Source of the DNA: Cetobacterium sp. 2A
Lineage (GTDB): Bacteria > Fusobacteriota > Fusobacteriia > Fusobacteriales > Fusobacteriaceae
Assembly (NCBI RefSeq): GCF_014250685.1
Contig: NZ_JACFAJ010000005.1
Location: 113,337 to 177,336 of the forward strand
DNA length: 64,000 nucleotides
Reading direction: 5' to 3'
Shown: in pieces, positions 8,015 through 17,788 of the stretch
Layout: the number at the start of each line of letters is the position of its first letter
Numbering within the stretch: the stretch's first letter is position 1
Notes under the pieces: model-generated
What the model was told of the DNA's origin: nothing
The model's database searches: none
The model's input: only the letters and a program-made list of their open reading frames with translations
Program-made: the position numbers and the translations under genes

Positions 8015-8958
8015 TATATTTTTAAATCCCAAGCTCCTTCTACAGTTAAATCATGTAAAAATTTGACGAATTCAAAACTTTCTTCTGGATATTTAGAATT
8101 TTGACTGATACAGTATCCAAGTGAAATGAAAAATTCAGATTCATTTGAAAAAGTTTCAAGTATTCCAAAATTTGGTTTATAAAATTTGATTTCTTCAATA
8201 TCTGCAGCAATACCAATTATAAAAGCTACATTTCCACTAGCAAATGCTTCATATTTATTTTTAAAACCAAGTTCATTTATAGAAACAAATAGTTTTTCTT
8301 CTTCCATTTTCAAATAAAAATTTAGACGCTTATCATTTTCTAAACCTAGTTTGTTGATTGTATCTTTAAGATTAGTATATATTAAATTTTTTCCTAGAGG
8401 GATAACATTATTATTTTTTAATTTAACTAAGACATTTTTAAAATCCTCAAAGTTTTGGGGTTTCTCTATTTTGTATTTTTTGAGAATTTCTTTGTTGTAA
8501 AAAATGATTGAAGAATAAAATCCAGTTGGGTATGCATAAATTTTATCATTTTCTGAGAAGTGTTTCATAGTTTGTTTATAAATCATCTCATTTTTTTCAT
8601 ATTCTTCATATTTTTTAGTTAAATCTAAAATTCTATTTTTTTTGATATTAATTTTTGAAAAACTTGAACCAGATATGAAAACATCTGGTGGATTATTTGT
8701 TTCAAAGTCGTCATTTAATTCTTTTAAATAATCTGTCTTTTTTATATCAAGTTTTATTGAAATATTTTCATTTTTTTCTTCAAATTTTTTTATAACTTTT
8801 TCAAGTCTTGCTAAATGATTGTCTGTTAAACTTTCAAAAGCTACACGAATTTCTTTTATTTTATTATCAGATATATTATCATCAGAATTTTGAGAACAAC
8901 CTGTAAAAATAAAAAATATAAGATTTAAACTTAACGTTAAAAAGTTCATTTTTTTCAT
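8014..8958 (-). CDS. Extracellular solute-binding lipoprotein, family 1 type, short
   Basis: 314 aa. The signal peptide ends in lipobox FTGC (Cys20), so the mature protein is membrane-anchored. Motifs of family 1 carbohydrate-binding proteins are visible: an N-lobe strand IKEIRVAFES, the hinge-region block PPDVFISG, then YAYPTGFYSSIIFYNKEILKKYKIEKPQNFEDF, and a C-terminal YPEESFEFVKFL. The usual length is about 400-430, so this protein is short, mainly in the C-lobe. No ABC permease or ATPase is adjacent; it follows a MATE gene by 33 bp. It may work with the orphan ATPase at 62223-63356 or with permeases elsewhere, or act as a sensor. Ligand unknown. Confidence 0.75.
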   Translation of the reverse strand: MKKMNFLTLSLNLIFFIFTGCSQNSDDNISDNKIKEIRVAFESLTDNHLARLEKVIKKFEEKNENISIKLDIKKTDYLKELNDDFETNNPPDVFISGSSFSKINIKKNRILDLTKKYEEYEKNEMIYKQTMKHFSENDKIYAYPTGFYSSIIFYNKEILKKYKIEKPQNFEDFKNVLVKLKNNNVIPLGKNLIYTNLKDTINKLGLENDKRLNFYLKMEEEKLFVSINELGFKNKYEAFASGNVAFIIGIAADIEEIKFYKPNFGILETFSNESEFFISLGYCISQNSKYPEESFEFVKFLHDLTVEGAWDLKI

Positions 8959-8991
8959 AACAAATCTCCCCCGAAATTATTATTTCATGAT

Positions 8992-10314
8992 TTATACAAA
9001 GCTTTTCTTTGTCCACTTTTTACTATTCCATCTCCAAAGCATAGCAATACCTCTCAACCATTCATCGGCAGCATTTCCTAACCAAATTCCAACGAGTCCA
9101 AGTTCCATTTGAATTCCAAATAACCAAGATAGAGGAACGGCTATTCCAAACATAGAAAAAATACCTATAAACATTGGAAATTTTATATCTCCAGCAGCAT
9201 GTAGTGAGTTGATTATAACAATATTAAAAGTTCTTCCTGTCTCTAGTAAAATCATCCAAATAAAAACTTTATAAGCGGCATTTAAAACAGAGATATCCGT
9301 AGTAAAGAATTTCATTATTTGAACTTTAGCGAGTACTACAATTACTGATACAATACCAGCAGCAATAAATGATATTTTTGTACTTTTTAGACATTGAACA
9401 TAGGCAAGATCTTTATCATTAGCCCCCACTAATTGACCTACCTGTATTGCGGTGCCGTGTCCAAGAGAAATAGAAAATATCATAATAAATGATGAAACTA
9501 AAGTTAGATATGTTCTAGCTGTAATATTTATACTTCCCATAGTATTTACCATTGATAGAATTATTAACTGGGCAATTGACCAACTTAAGTGTTCACCAGC
9601 AGTTGGAATTCCTATAGAAAGAATATTTTTTAAAATTTTAGTTGAAAATTCTTTAAAATGAATAAGTTTAAAGTTACAATATTTCATCATAACTATAACT
9701 GATACTATGGAACCTAAAGATCTTGAAACTACAGTTGATAAACCAACACCGGTAACTCCAAGAATAGGAGATCCAAACCAACCAAAAATAAACATACCAT
9801 TACCTAAAATATTTAGAAGGTTGACACCAACATTTACATAAAGCATCTGTTTTGTATTTCCAAAACTTTTCATAGCAGCACCACAAGTTAGTGTAATAGC
9901 TTGGAATATACAAAGTCCACCAACTAATTTAAAGTATCCTTCTCCAAGAGAAATTAAGTGTTTTGGGAGCTTGATTTGTACCAAAATCCATTCCCAACCA
10001 AAAAAGTAAAGAAGTCCTAGAGCTGTCCCTAAAACAAGATTCATAATAAGAGAAACGCAGATAACTTCTCGTATACCTTTTGAGTTTTGACTTCCAAGAT
10101 ATTGAGCAGTTAAAATACTAGTTCCTAGACAGATAAAACTTAAAATAACATTTTGTATTCCTAGAACCTGACTGATTCCACCTACGGTTGCGACAGCGCT
10201 ATCGCTATATCTTCCTAGCATTATAGTATCAACATTTCCAACGACAGTAACTAATAATAGCTCTAAGAAAATTGGAATAGTGAGTGCAAGTAAAGATTTT
10301 TTTGTGACTTTCAT
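8992..10314 (-). CDS. MATE family multidrug/metabolite exporter (NorM-like)
   Basis: About 440 aa with 12 predicted membrane helices. N-terminal features of MATE proteins are seen: LTIPIFLELLLVTVVGNVDTIMLGRYSDSAVATVGG, and the repeated half GIPTAGEHLSWSIAQLIILSMVNTMG (about residue 235). MATE proteins export cationic drugs or metabolites using Na+ or H+. The frame is open a further 33 codons upstream, but that extension covers a TATAAT box, and an AGAGG ribosome site lies just before Met34 of it, so the start is put at 10314. A terminator separates it from the upstream YfcC gene; the solute-binding gene follows. Confidence 0.85.
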   Translation of the reverse strand: MKVTKKSLLALTIPIFLELLLVTVVGNVDTIMLGRYSDSAVATVGGISQVLGIQNVILSFICLGTSILTAQYLGSQNSKGIREVICVSLIMNLVLGTALGLLYFFGWEWILVQIKLPKHLISLGEGYFKLVGGLCIFQAITLTCGAAMKSFGNTKQMLYVNVGVNLLNILGNGMFIFGWFGSPILGVTGVGLSTVVSRSLGSIVSVIVMMKYCNFKLIHFKEFSTKILKNILSIGIPTAGEHLSWSIAQLIILSMVNTMGSINITARTYLTLVSSFIMIFSISLGHGTAIQVGQLVGANDKDLAYVQCLKSTKISFIAAGIVSVIVVLAKVQIMKFFTTDISVLNAAYKVFIWMILLETGRTFNIVIINSLHAAGDIKFPMFIGIFSMFGIAVPLSWLFGIQMELGLVGIWLGNAADEWLRGIAMLWRWNSKKWTKKSFV

Positions 10315-10353
10315 ACAATATCCTCTCATTAAATTTATTGTGAAATTTAGGAT

Positions 10354-10359
10354 ATTATA
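10354..10359 (-). promoter_or_regulatory. -10 box of the MATE gene promoter
   Basis: TATAAT on the minus strand about 40 nt upstream of the chosen MATE start, directly downstream of the YfcC terminator. No convincing -35 is seen. It supports the shorter MATE start. Confidence 0.4.
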
Positions 10360-10363
10360 CCAC

Positions 10364-10392
10364 AAAAAAAGGAGAGAAAATAGGTTCTCTCC
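10364..10392 (-). terminator. Rho-independent terminator of the pepV-yfcC operon
   Basis: On the minus strand GGAGAGAA (10392-10385), a 6-nt loop and TTCTCTCC (10378-10371) form an 8-bp stem followed by a run of seven T. It sits 17 nt after the YfcC stop. Confidence 0.8.
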
Positions 10393-10409
10393 ATAAAGAT
10401 AAATTATTT

Positions 10410-11894
10410 TCAAACAAATGAAGCTATAATTAATCCAATCAGTGTAGTAAAGAACAAAACAGCTAATATTTTAAGAACAAATTTTATCCAAGTTCCATAA
10501 CCAATTCTTGAAATAGCAAGTCCTCCCATAACAACAGCAGAAGTTGGAGTAACGAGATTTACAAGTCCTGAAGCAGATTGATATGCTGTTACAACAATAT
10601 TCTTAGCAACACCTGAAAACTCACCTAAAGGAGCCATAATAGGCATAGTAAGAGTTGCAAGACCAGATGTTGAAGGAATTAAAAACGACATAGGAATATA
10701 AAACAAATATGTAAAAATAATGAATGGAATTTTTCCAAGTCCCGCTAGGTGAGTTTCACCCCAATTTAAGATTGTATAAGTCATTCCACCAGCATTCATA
10801 ACAACAGTTATTCCTCTTGATATTCCAACAATCAGGGCAACACCTAGTAAATCTTTAGCACCATTTAAAAAGTTTTCTAGAATTTCTTTTTCATTCATTC
10901 CATCTACAATTCCAATTAATACAGATGAGATAAGGAATAAAACAGTCATTTCACCAAACCACCAATCTCCTAATGGAACTATATCTCCAAGGAGAACACC
11001 GATAGCTGGCAACTCTTTTAAAGTGGTCGAAAGAGATTCAAAAAAAGTTATATTAAACTTTCTAGCCCAAGGAATAACGGCTAAAATCATTACTATAAAA
11101 GTCATTCCAAAAATAAACAGAATCAATTTTTTCTTTTTTGTGAACTCAATAACCACATTGCTATTTCTCATATTGAAAAAATGCTCTTCGTCATCTAATT
11201 TTGTAGAATAAACATATGATGACTCTGGATTTTTCAAAATTTTATTGGCATAATGCATAAGAATTTTAGCAACGATAGCAAGTTGTATAATAAGTAAAAT
11301 AACTCTTAGAAATAAACCATCACCTATAGAGATACCTGCAAATCCAGAGGCTACACCAGTAGCGAAGGGATTAACAGTTGAATTTAAAACGCCAATTCCA
11401 GTTCCAAGAAGAATCGTTGCCATAGCAGTGATTGTATCAAATCCCGCAGCTATGAAAACAGGTATAATAATTGGATAGAAAGCTACAGTTTCTTCTGCCA
11501 TTCCAAAAGTAGTTCCTCCTAAAGAAAAAAGAACCATTAGAATAGGAATTAAATGAGTTTCTTTACCTTTGAAATTTTTAATAACAGATTGTACTCCTGC
11601 ATCAATCGCTCCAGTTTTCATAACAACTCCAAGAAATCCTCCAATAACTATAATAAATAGAGCTATATCTTGTGCTTGAGAAAAACCAATAATAGGGGCA
11701 TTAACAATTTCCCATAGTCCCTGAGGATTCGAAGAAATTGCTTTATATGTTCCTGGAATAGGTTGCAGATTTGATGATGTAGGGTCAACGTAGTCGTAAA
11801 TTCCTGCTGGAACTATCCATGTTAAGATTGCAACAACAGCAATTAAACAAATCAGAATAGTATAGGCACTTGGCATTTTAAATTTTTTACTCAT
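10410..11894 (-). CDS. YfcC family carboxylate/amino-acid carrier
   Basis: A 494-aa polytopic membrane protein. Family landmarks are the N-terminal PSAYTILICLIAVVAILTWI and WIVPAGIYDY, LGGTTFGMAEETVAFYPI in the first half, NPFATGVASGFAGI, and IPSTSGLATLTMPIMAPLG plus TPTSAVVMGGLAISRI in the second. YfcC proteins (about 500 aa) belong to the DcuC/ArcD-like ion transporter group and are thought to move C4-dicarboxylates or basic amino acids and peptides. Only 17 bp separate it from the dipeptidase gene upstream, so the two are cotranscribed and the substrate is plausibly a dipeptide or amino acid; this is inference. Confidence 0.8.
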   Translation of the reverse strand: MSKKFKMPSAYTILICLIAVVAILTWIVPAGIYDYVDPTSSNLQPIPGTYKAISSNPQGLWEIVNAPIIGFSQAQDIALFIIVIGGFLGVVMKTGAIDAGVQSVIKNFKGKETHLIPILMVLFSLGGTTFGMAEETVAFYPIIIPVFIAAGFDTITAMATILLGTGIGVLNSTVNPFATGVASGFAGISIGDGLFLRVILLIIQLAIVAKILMHYANKILKNPESSYVYSTKLDDEEHFFNMRNSNVVIEFTKKKKLILFIFGMTFIVMILAVIPWARKFNITFFESLSTTLKELPAIGVLLGDIVPLGDWWFGEMTVLFLISSVLIGIVDGMNEKEILENFLNGAKDLLGVALIVGISRGITVVMNAGGMTYTILNWGETHLAGLGKIPFIIFTYLFYIPMSFLIPSTSGLATLTMPIMAPLGEFSGVAKNIVVTAYQSASGLVNLVTPTSAVVMGGLAISRIGYGTWIKFVLKILAVLFFTTLIGLIIASFV

Positions 11895-11911
11895 AAATAT
11901 TTCCTCCTAGA

Positions 11912-13264
11912 TTATTTTGAAAGCTCTTGAATTGCTTTAGCATATATTCCAAAAGCTCTCTCCATATCCTTTAAAGAAATGTATTCGTTAGGTTGGTGCT
12001 CTGTTTTTTCTCCATCTGGAAAGACCATTCCAAAGGCAACACAATTATCCATAGATCTAGCATATGTTGCTCCACCTGAAGAAATGGGAGTTGAATCGAA
12101 TCCTGTTTCCTCCTCATAGATTTTACGAAGGGTCTTAATTAAAATATGATCTTTTGGGACATATAAAGATCTTAAAAAATCTCTTTCTTCATATTCAAAA
12201 CCATATTTTTTTGAAACTGTTTTGATAGTTTCAACGATAATATCTTTATTTGCAGTTACAGGTATTCTAATATCTATACCAATTTGTGATTTATCTTTAG
12301 TTATTATTAACTTTCCAACATTAAATTTAAGTTTACCAGAATCTTCATCTTCTACAACACCAAATATTTTTTCAGCATAAGGATCATTACCAATTTCATT
12401 TGCAATAAAGTCTATAGAAGGAGAACTGTATCCTGTTTCTTTAAGGGCTATAACGAGATGTTTTATAGCGTTGATTCCATCTTCGCCAGCAGCAGCATGA
12501 ACAGATTTTCCAAGAACTGTTACTTCGTTATCCTTTATTTCATAAGTATAATTAAGTTTATCTAGAGCAGCTACAAGAGAATCTAAATTTTTACCAGAGT
12601 ACTGTGCTTTGTCAGGAACAGCGTTATATGCAGAATCTACATTTATTTCAATATCTTCACCTTTTCCAATTAGGTTGAATTGAAGAAGACCTTTTTCAGC
12701 ATAAATCATAGGAAATTTAGAATCTGGTGTAAATCCCATAGACGGAACTTCTTCGTTTTGCATATATTTATTGATACATCTCCAAAGGTTCTCTTCATCA
12801 GTTCCAAAAATGAAACGAACTCTTTTATTAAATTTATTTTTAAGGTTCATAAGAGCTTTTGCAGCATATAGAGCAATTACAGTAGGACCCTTATCATCTT
12901 GAGTTCCTCTTCCATAAAGTTTATTATCTTTTAAAATAGCTTTAAATGGATCAGAATTCCACATTTCTAAATTTCCAGCTGGGACAACATCTAGATGCCC
13001 TAAAACTGCTATCATTTCTTTTCCTTCACCAATTTCGGCATATCCATAATATCCTTCAGAATCTTTAAAAGTTTTGAAACCTAAATCTTTACAAAGTTCT
13101 AATGTTTCATCTAAAGCTTTTTCAATTTCAACTCCAAAAGGATGAGATGTATTTAAGTTATTAGTGCTTTCATCGATAACACTCGGAATGGATACTAACT
13201 TTCCAATTTTATCTATAATTTCATCTTTTAGAGTTTCGTATTGCTTTATAATTTCAGTATTCAT
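11912..13264 (-). CDS. PepV/Sapep-like M20 dipeptidase
   Basis: A 450-aa zinc peptidase of family M20. Metal-site motifs: GHLDVVP (His90, Asp92), GRGTQDDKGP (Asp123), GTDEENLW (catalytic and metal Glu157/158), FTPDSKFP (Asp181) and EHQPNEYI (His423). The insert between about residues 190 and 310 is the lid/dimer-like domain typical of PepV and Staphylococcus Sapep. It would release amino acids from dipeptides in the cytoplasm. First gene of the operon with the YfcC carrier. The symbol is left empty because PepV, Sapep and carnosinase-type members cannot be told apart by eye. Confidence 0.85.
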   Translation of the reverse strand: MNTEIIKQYETLKDEIIDKIGKLVSIPSVIDESTNNLNTSHPFGVEIEKALDETLELCKDLGFKTFKDSEGYYGYAEIGEGKEMIAVLGHLDVVPAGNLEMWNSDPFKAILKDNKLYGRGTQDDKGPTVIALYAAKALMNLKNKFNKRVRFIFGTDEENLWRCINKYMQNEEVPSMGFTPDSKFPMIYAEKGLLQFNLIGKGEDIEINVDSAYNAVPDKAQYSGKNLDSLVAALDKLNYTYEIKDNEVTVLGKSVHAAAGEDGINAIKHLVIALKETGYSSPSIDFIANEIGNDPYAEKIFGVVEDEDSGKLKFNVGKLIITKDKSQIGIDIRIPVTANKDIIVETIKTVSKKYGFEYEERDFLRSLYVPKDHILIKTLRKIYEEETGFDSTPISSGGATYARSMDNCVAFGMVFPDGEKTEHQPNEYISLKDMERAFGIYAKAIQELSK

Positions 13265-13430
13265 GTAATCCTCCTTGTGAATGGTTAAATATAGTTTGAA
13301 TATTTTAATAATAGCTCATAAAGTTACAAAATACAAGTTGATATATTAGTTAAAATGTGATAAACTATCCAAGGACCAAAATGACTATATGGTCATAATT
13401 TTTTTGGGAGTTAAAAGGAGAAAAAATAAA

Positions 13431-13799
13431 ATGAAGAAATTAATATTAGCAGCATGCTTATTAGTGGGATCTGTTGTTTCTTACGCAGGTATTGTTAAAG
13501 ATAACGGGAAAGATTATTTAACAAAAATTGAAACTCAAGATAAAAATGATCACATTAGATTTAAAGCAAGTTTTCCAAAAGTATCAATCAGAGTTAGAAA
13601 GAAAGATATCATAAAAGCTATGCTTAGCCCATCTGGTAGAGAAACAAAAACTATCGGAGAATTAGAAAGAAATGGAATAGTTAAAAGCGATAGAAAGTTA
13701 GTTGTATTCTTAAGAAGAAAGAACGACGGACTTTGGTTAGAAGTTGGAAACATCTCTATGTTTGTAACTGAAAAAGAATTAGATAAAGTAAAGAGATAA
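13431..13799 (+). CDS. Small secreted basic protein of unknown function
   Basis: 122 aa from the ATG at 13431, chosen because AAGGAG lies just upstream and a clean signal peptide (MKKLILAACLLVGSVVSYA) follows; an ATG at 13389 adds 14 residues that would spoil it. The mature protein is rich in Lys and Arg (SIRVRKKDIIKAML, VVFLRRKNDGLWLEVG). I do not recognise a family. It is monocistronic, ends in a strong terminator, and an imperfect palindrome (ATGAC....GTCAT, 13382-13396) lies upstream. A periplasmic protein is the only safe statement. Confidence 0.65.
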   Translation: MKKLILAACLLVGSVVSYAGIVKDNGKDYLTKIETQDKNDHIRFKASFPKVSIRVRKKDIIKAMLSPSGRETKTIGELERNGIVKSDRKLVVFLRRKNDGLWLEVGNISMFVTEKELDKVKR

Positions 13800-13802
13800 A
13801 AT

Positions 13803-13854
13803 AAAAAAGGAAGTTATTGAGTACGTTTTAAATGTACTTATAACTTCCTTTTTT
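13803..13854. terminator. Bidirectional terminator
   Basis: A long hairpin: AAAAAAGGAAGTTAT (13803-13817) pairs with ATAACTTCCTTTTTT, with an inner AGTAC/GTACT stem. A-run and T-run flank it. It lies between the converging small secreted protein and GNAT-CDF genes. Confidence 0.85.
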
Positions 13855-13857
13855 ATT

Positions 13858-15081
13858 TTATAATAGGTGGTCCATATGGACTATTACACTTTTTACAGAG
13901 GGGAAATCTATAGTGATTGATTGTTCTAAATTATCTGCAATTTTATGTGATTCATAGACCGACATATCTCCTGAAACTCTAACATGTAGGGATAAGAATA
14001 TTTTATCTCCTGATTTTCTCATAACCATATCATGGACATTTGATATATTGGTGTTTTCATAAATATAATCTTCTATAGATTTTAAAAAATCAAAATCTTG
14101 TTTATCTAAAATAACATCAGTTGTTTCTAAAATTACAGAAACTCCCTCTTTGAATATTAAAAGTGCTACTAAAATACTGATAATAATATCAAATACTGGC
14201 GAAATATAGATAGATAATAAGATACCTAAAATTACACCAAGAGATGAGAAAACATCATTTCTACTGTCTTTTGCATCAGCTATAAGAGCACTATTTCCTG
14301 TCTTTATTCCAACTCTCATCTTTTGTCTATACATAAAGAATTTTACAACTGATGAAAATCCAGCCCAAAAGATTGTAGTTATTTTGGGAATTGTGTGGTC
14401 TTGATTAGATATTAAAATTTCTATACTGCCCTTTCCAAGTTCAAAAGCTGTAATAATCATAAAAATTCCTAATCCAACCCCTATGATACTCTCTATTTTT
14501 TCATGCCCAAATGGGTGATCTTCATCTTCAGGCATATTGCTAAAATGAATTCCAAGTAGGATTCCAGTTGAAGTTGCAACATCTGAAAGTGAGTTAAAAC
14601 CATCTGTTAAAAGGGCACGAGATTTACCAAAAATTCCTGCTGAAATTTTTGTTACTGCTAATACTATATTCCAAAAGATGGAATAATAGACTGTTTTTTT
14701 GCCTTCTTTTTGTCTTTCATCTCTACCGGCTAAATCTGTTAAAATATATTGGTTATTTTCTTTTTTAAATCCTAATTTTTTAAAAAATGTCTCCATAGAT
14801 TCAAAGTTTTTAACAACAAGTGTTCCTTTTTTTACTTTATTATTTATTAAAAAAGATATAATTTTTGTTCCGTGAGATTTATAACGGTCTTCTTGTCTAA
14901 TAAATATATTTTTTAAAATATACTCATGGTCATTTTTTTCCAAATCTGCATATCCAATCAACCCATTTTTATTTTCTAAAACGCAGTAAAACGAATGTTT
15001 ATCAAGTATAAAATTTTCATTGAACTCTTTAAATTTTTTTATATTTTTCTCAATTTCTTGGGAAGTATAGATCTTATACAT
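13858..15081 (-). CDS. GNAT acetyltransferase domain fused to cation diffusion facilitator (MntE-like)
   Basis: A 407-aa two-domain protein. Residues about 1-117 are GNAT-like: the acetyl-CoA loop region IFIRQEDRYKSHGTKI and the terminal ETFFKKLGFKKENNQYIL block are characteristic. Residues about 128-407 are a complete CDF transporter with six helices and a cytoplasmic C-terminal domain. TM2 has DGFNSLSD (Asn163, Asp167) and TM5 has DAKDSRND (Asp272, Asp276); the NxxxD/DxxxD pair is that of Mn2+ exporters such as MntE, not the HxxxD of zinc exporters. The start at 15081 follows GGAGG; an ATG 12 codons upstream lies in a TATAAT-like promoter. It probably effluxes Mn2+ (or Fe2+). The role of the GNAT part is unknown. 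Confidence 0.8.
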   Translation of the reverse strand: MYKIYTSQEIEKNIKKFKEFNENFILDKHSFYCVLENKNGLIGYADLEKNDHEYILKNIFIRQEDRYKSHGTKIISFLINNKVKKGTLVVKNFESMETFFKKLGFKKENNQYILTDLAGRDERQKEGKKTVYYSIFWNIVLAVTKISAGIFGKSRALLTDGFNSLSDVATSTGILLGIHFSNMPEDEDHPFGHEKIESIIGVGLGIFMIITAFELGKGSIEILISNQDHTIPKITTIFWAGFSSVVKFFMYRQKMRVGIKTGNSALIADAKDSRNDVFSSLGVILGILLSIYISPVFDIIISILVALLIFKEGVSVILETTDVILDKQDFDFLKSIEDYIYENTNISNVHDMVMRKSGDKIFLSLHVRVSGDMSVYESHKIADNLEQSITIDFPSVKSVIVHMDHLL

Positions 15082-15159
15082 GAAATCCTCCATCAATATT
15101 TTAGTGTATTTATACATTATAACCGAAATGTCATAAAAAATAAAATATTTTTAAAACTA

Positions 15160-15188
15160 TTGACAAGCTCTAATTTTGGAGGTAATAA
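15160..15188 (+). promoter_or_regulatory. Sigma70 promoter of the sialic-acid operon
   Basis: TTGACA (15160-15165), exactly 17 nt, TAATAA (15183-15188), followed 12 nt later by a LacI-type operator. Only 28 bp separate the regulator gene from siaP, with no promoter between, so this promoter likely drives the whole operon. Confidence 0.7.
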
Positions 15189-15200
15189 ATTAGCACAAAA

Positions 15201-15214
15201 TGTTCACGAGAACA
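15201..15214. promoter_or_regulatory. LacI-family operator, likely autoregulatory
   Basis: TGTTCACGAGAACA: TGTTC and GAACA arms around a central CG, the shape of LacI/GalR-family sites. It overlaps the expected transcription start of the lacI-sia operon, ideal for repression by the encoded regulator. Confidence 0.6.
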
Positions 15215-15234
15215 AAGTAACGTAGGAGAAATAT

Positions 15235-16236
15235 ATGGTAACTCAAGAAAAAATGGCAAAAATTTTAGGTATAACAAGGACTACCGTGGCAAGAGCATTG
15301 AATGGAAGCGAGAATATAAGACCTGAAACAAAAGAAAAAGTTATAGCTTTGGCTAAAGAGATGGGTTATATAAAAAATTATCTTGGAAGTTCATTAGCTT
15401 TAAGAAGTAAGAAGGTTGTTTATGCTTTTGTAGCTAAGTCGAGGAGTCAAAGATATACCGATGAGATAAATAGAGGGTTAAAAGCTGCTCAAAAAGAGTT
15501 AAAGGAATATAATTTTAAAATAGAGATAATAGAGACTGATATAAATAATCCTTGGGAACAGTTGGAAACATTAGAAAAGGTTTTAAAAACTAAAGATTTG
15601 GACGGGGTTATAATAACTCCTTTGGATGAAAAAAGAGTATTAGAAGTAATTGCTCCATACATGGATAAAGTGAAAGTTGTTTCTATAGGAAAAAAAATAA
15701 CTGATAGTATCTTCTATGTAGAGGCAAACTATTACAGAGCTGGAGAAATTTCTGGTGGAATAATGGAAAATATTTTAGGAGAAAATGAGAAACTTTTAGT
15801 AATCGATGGTGGAGATGACAATTTATCATCAAAACTTTATTTAGATGGTTTTTTTACCAGAGTTAATACAAAGAATAAAAATATCATAGGACCTATATAT
15901 ATTGAAAATCTATCAGATAACTTAGAAAAAATATCCGATTATTTAACCGATGATGTGAAAGGCTTTTATTGTAATAGATATCCCGCAGAAGTGATTGATT
16001 ATATTCAAAAAGAAGATAGAAAATTAAAAATTGTAACCAATGGATTTAATAATAAAATAAAAGAATTTATAAAAGATGAAATTATAACAGCTACCGTAAT
16101 TGAAGAGATATTTGAACAGGGATATATTGCAGGAAAACATATATTTGACTTGATTTATAAGTCATTGCAAGAAAAACCTCATAATTATGTAGTAAAAATT
16201 AGAATTGTTTTTAAAGAAAATATAGATAATTTTTAA
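15235..16236 (+). CDS. LacI family regulator of the sialic-acid operon
   Basis: 333 aa. The first 50 residues are the LacI HTH and hinge (MAKILGITRTTVARALNGSE, IRPETKEKVIALAKEMGY). The rest is a periplasmic-binding-protein-like sensor domain (VVYAFVAKSRSQRY, DGVIITPLDEKRV, LLVIDGGDD). It is the first gene of the operon with siaPQM, esterase, nanA and nanK, and has a LacI-type palindrome in its own promoter. The inducer is presumably sialic acid or a breakdown product. The regulator type is notable because known nan operons mostly use RpiR, NanR (GntR) or other families. Confidence 0.85.
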   Translation: MVTQEKMAKILGITRTTVARALNGSENIRPETKEKVIALAKEMGYIKNYLGSSLALRSKKVVYAFVAKSRSQRYTDEINRGLKAAQKELKEYNFKIEIIETDINNPWEQLETLEKVLKTKDLDGVIITPLDEKRVLEVIAPYMDKVKVVSIGKKITDSIFYVEANYYRAGEISGGIMENILGENEKLLVIDGGDDNLSSKLYLDGFFTRVNTKNKNIIGPIYIENLSDNLEKISDYLTDDVKGFYCNRYPAEVIDYIQKEDRKLKIVTNGFNNKIKEFIKDEIITATVIEEIFEQGYIAGKHIFDLIYKSLQEKPHNYVVKIRIVFKENIDNF

Positions 16237-16246
16237 TTTAAAATAA

Positions 16247-17251
<1,005 letters not shown>

Positions 17252-17260
17252 GAGATAAAA

Positions 17261-17788
17261 ATGAAACTCAAAAAATTTTTTGATAATTTTGAAGAGATAG
17301 TTGGAACAATATTATTTGTAATAATGTTTGCAGTTCTTGTTGCTCAAATTGTATCTAGGCAGGTATTTGATGCTCCTTTGGTATGGAGTGAAGAACTGGC
17401 AATTCTCTTATATGTCTATATTGGAATGCTAGGTGTAAGCATGGGAATAAAGTATAGACAGCATGTAATGATAGATTTTTTATATAAAAAATTCTCAGTA
17501 CGAGGAACTAGAATTGCTCATACAGTTATTCAAGCAATTGTATTAATTTCTTTATTGATAATAATTTTTATTGGAATAAAACTTTTCCAAAGAAAATTAA
17601 TATTTGAACTTATTGCTTTAAAAATATCAGCTGGATGGATGTATGCTTCTCTTCCTCTGGTTGGAACACTGATGTTATACAGATTTATAAATGTTTGCTT
17701 CCAAGAGCACAAGGAAGGGAAATTCGTATTCTCACCTATGATACTTATTGAAAATGAATATTACTCAGGACAAGGGGAGGGAGAATAA
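17261..17788 (+). CDS. siaQ: TRAP transporter small membrane subunit SiaQ
   Basis: A 175-aa DctQ-type protein with four membrane helices (about residues 13-35, 48-66, 88-110, 127-147). The conserved WSEELAILLYVYIGMLGVS block is at about residues 43-61. It begins 9 nt after siaP and abuts siaM, so the two membrane subunits are separate here, unlike the fused SiaQM of Haemophilus. Together with SiaM it forms the Na+-coupled sialate importer in the inner membrane. Confidence 0.9.
   Translation: MKLKKFFDNFEEIVGTILFVIMFAVLVAQIVSRQVFDAPLVWSEELAILLYVYIGMLGVSMGIKYRQHVMIDFLYKKFSVRGTRIAHTVIQAIVLISLLIIIFIGIKLFQRKLIFELIALKISAGWMYASLPLVGTLMLYRFINVCFQEHKEGKFVFSPMILIENEYYSGQGEGE

Noticed and set aside
10315..10413. 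N-terminal extension of the MATE protein by 33 codons
   Set aside because: The extension covers a TATAAT box and lacks a ribosome site, while AGAGG precedes the inner ATG.
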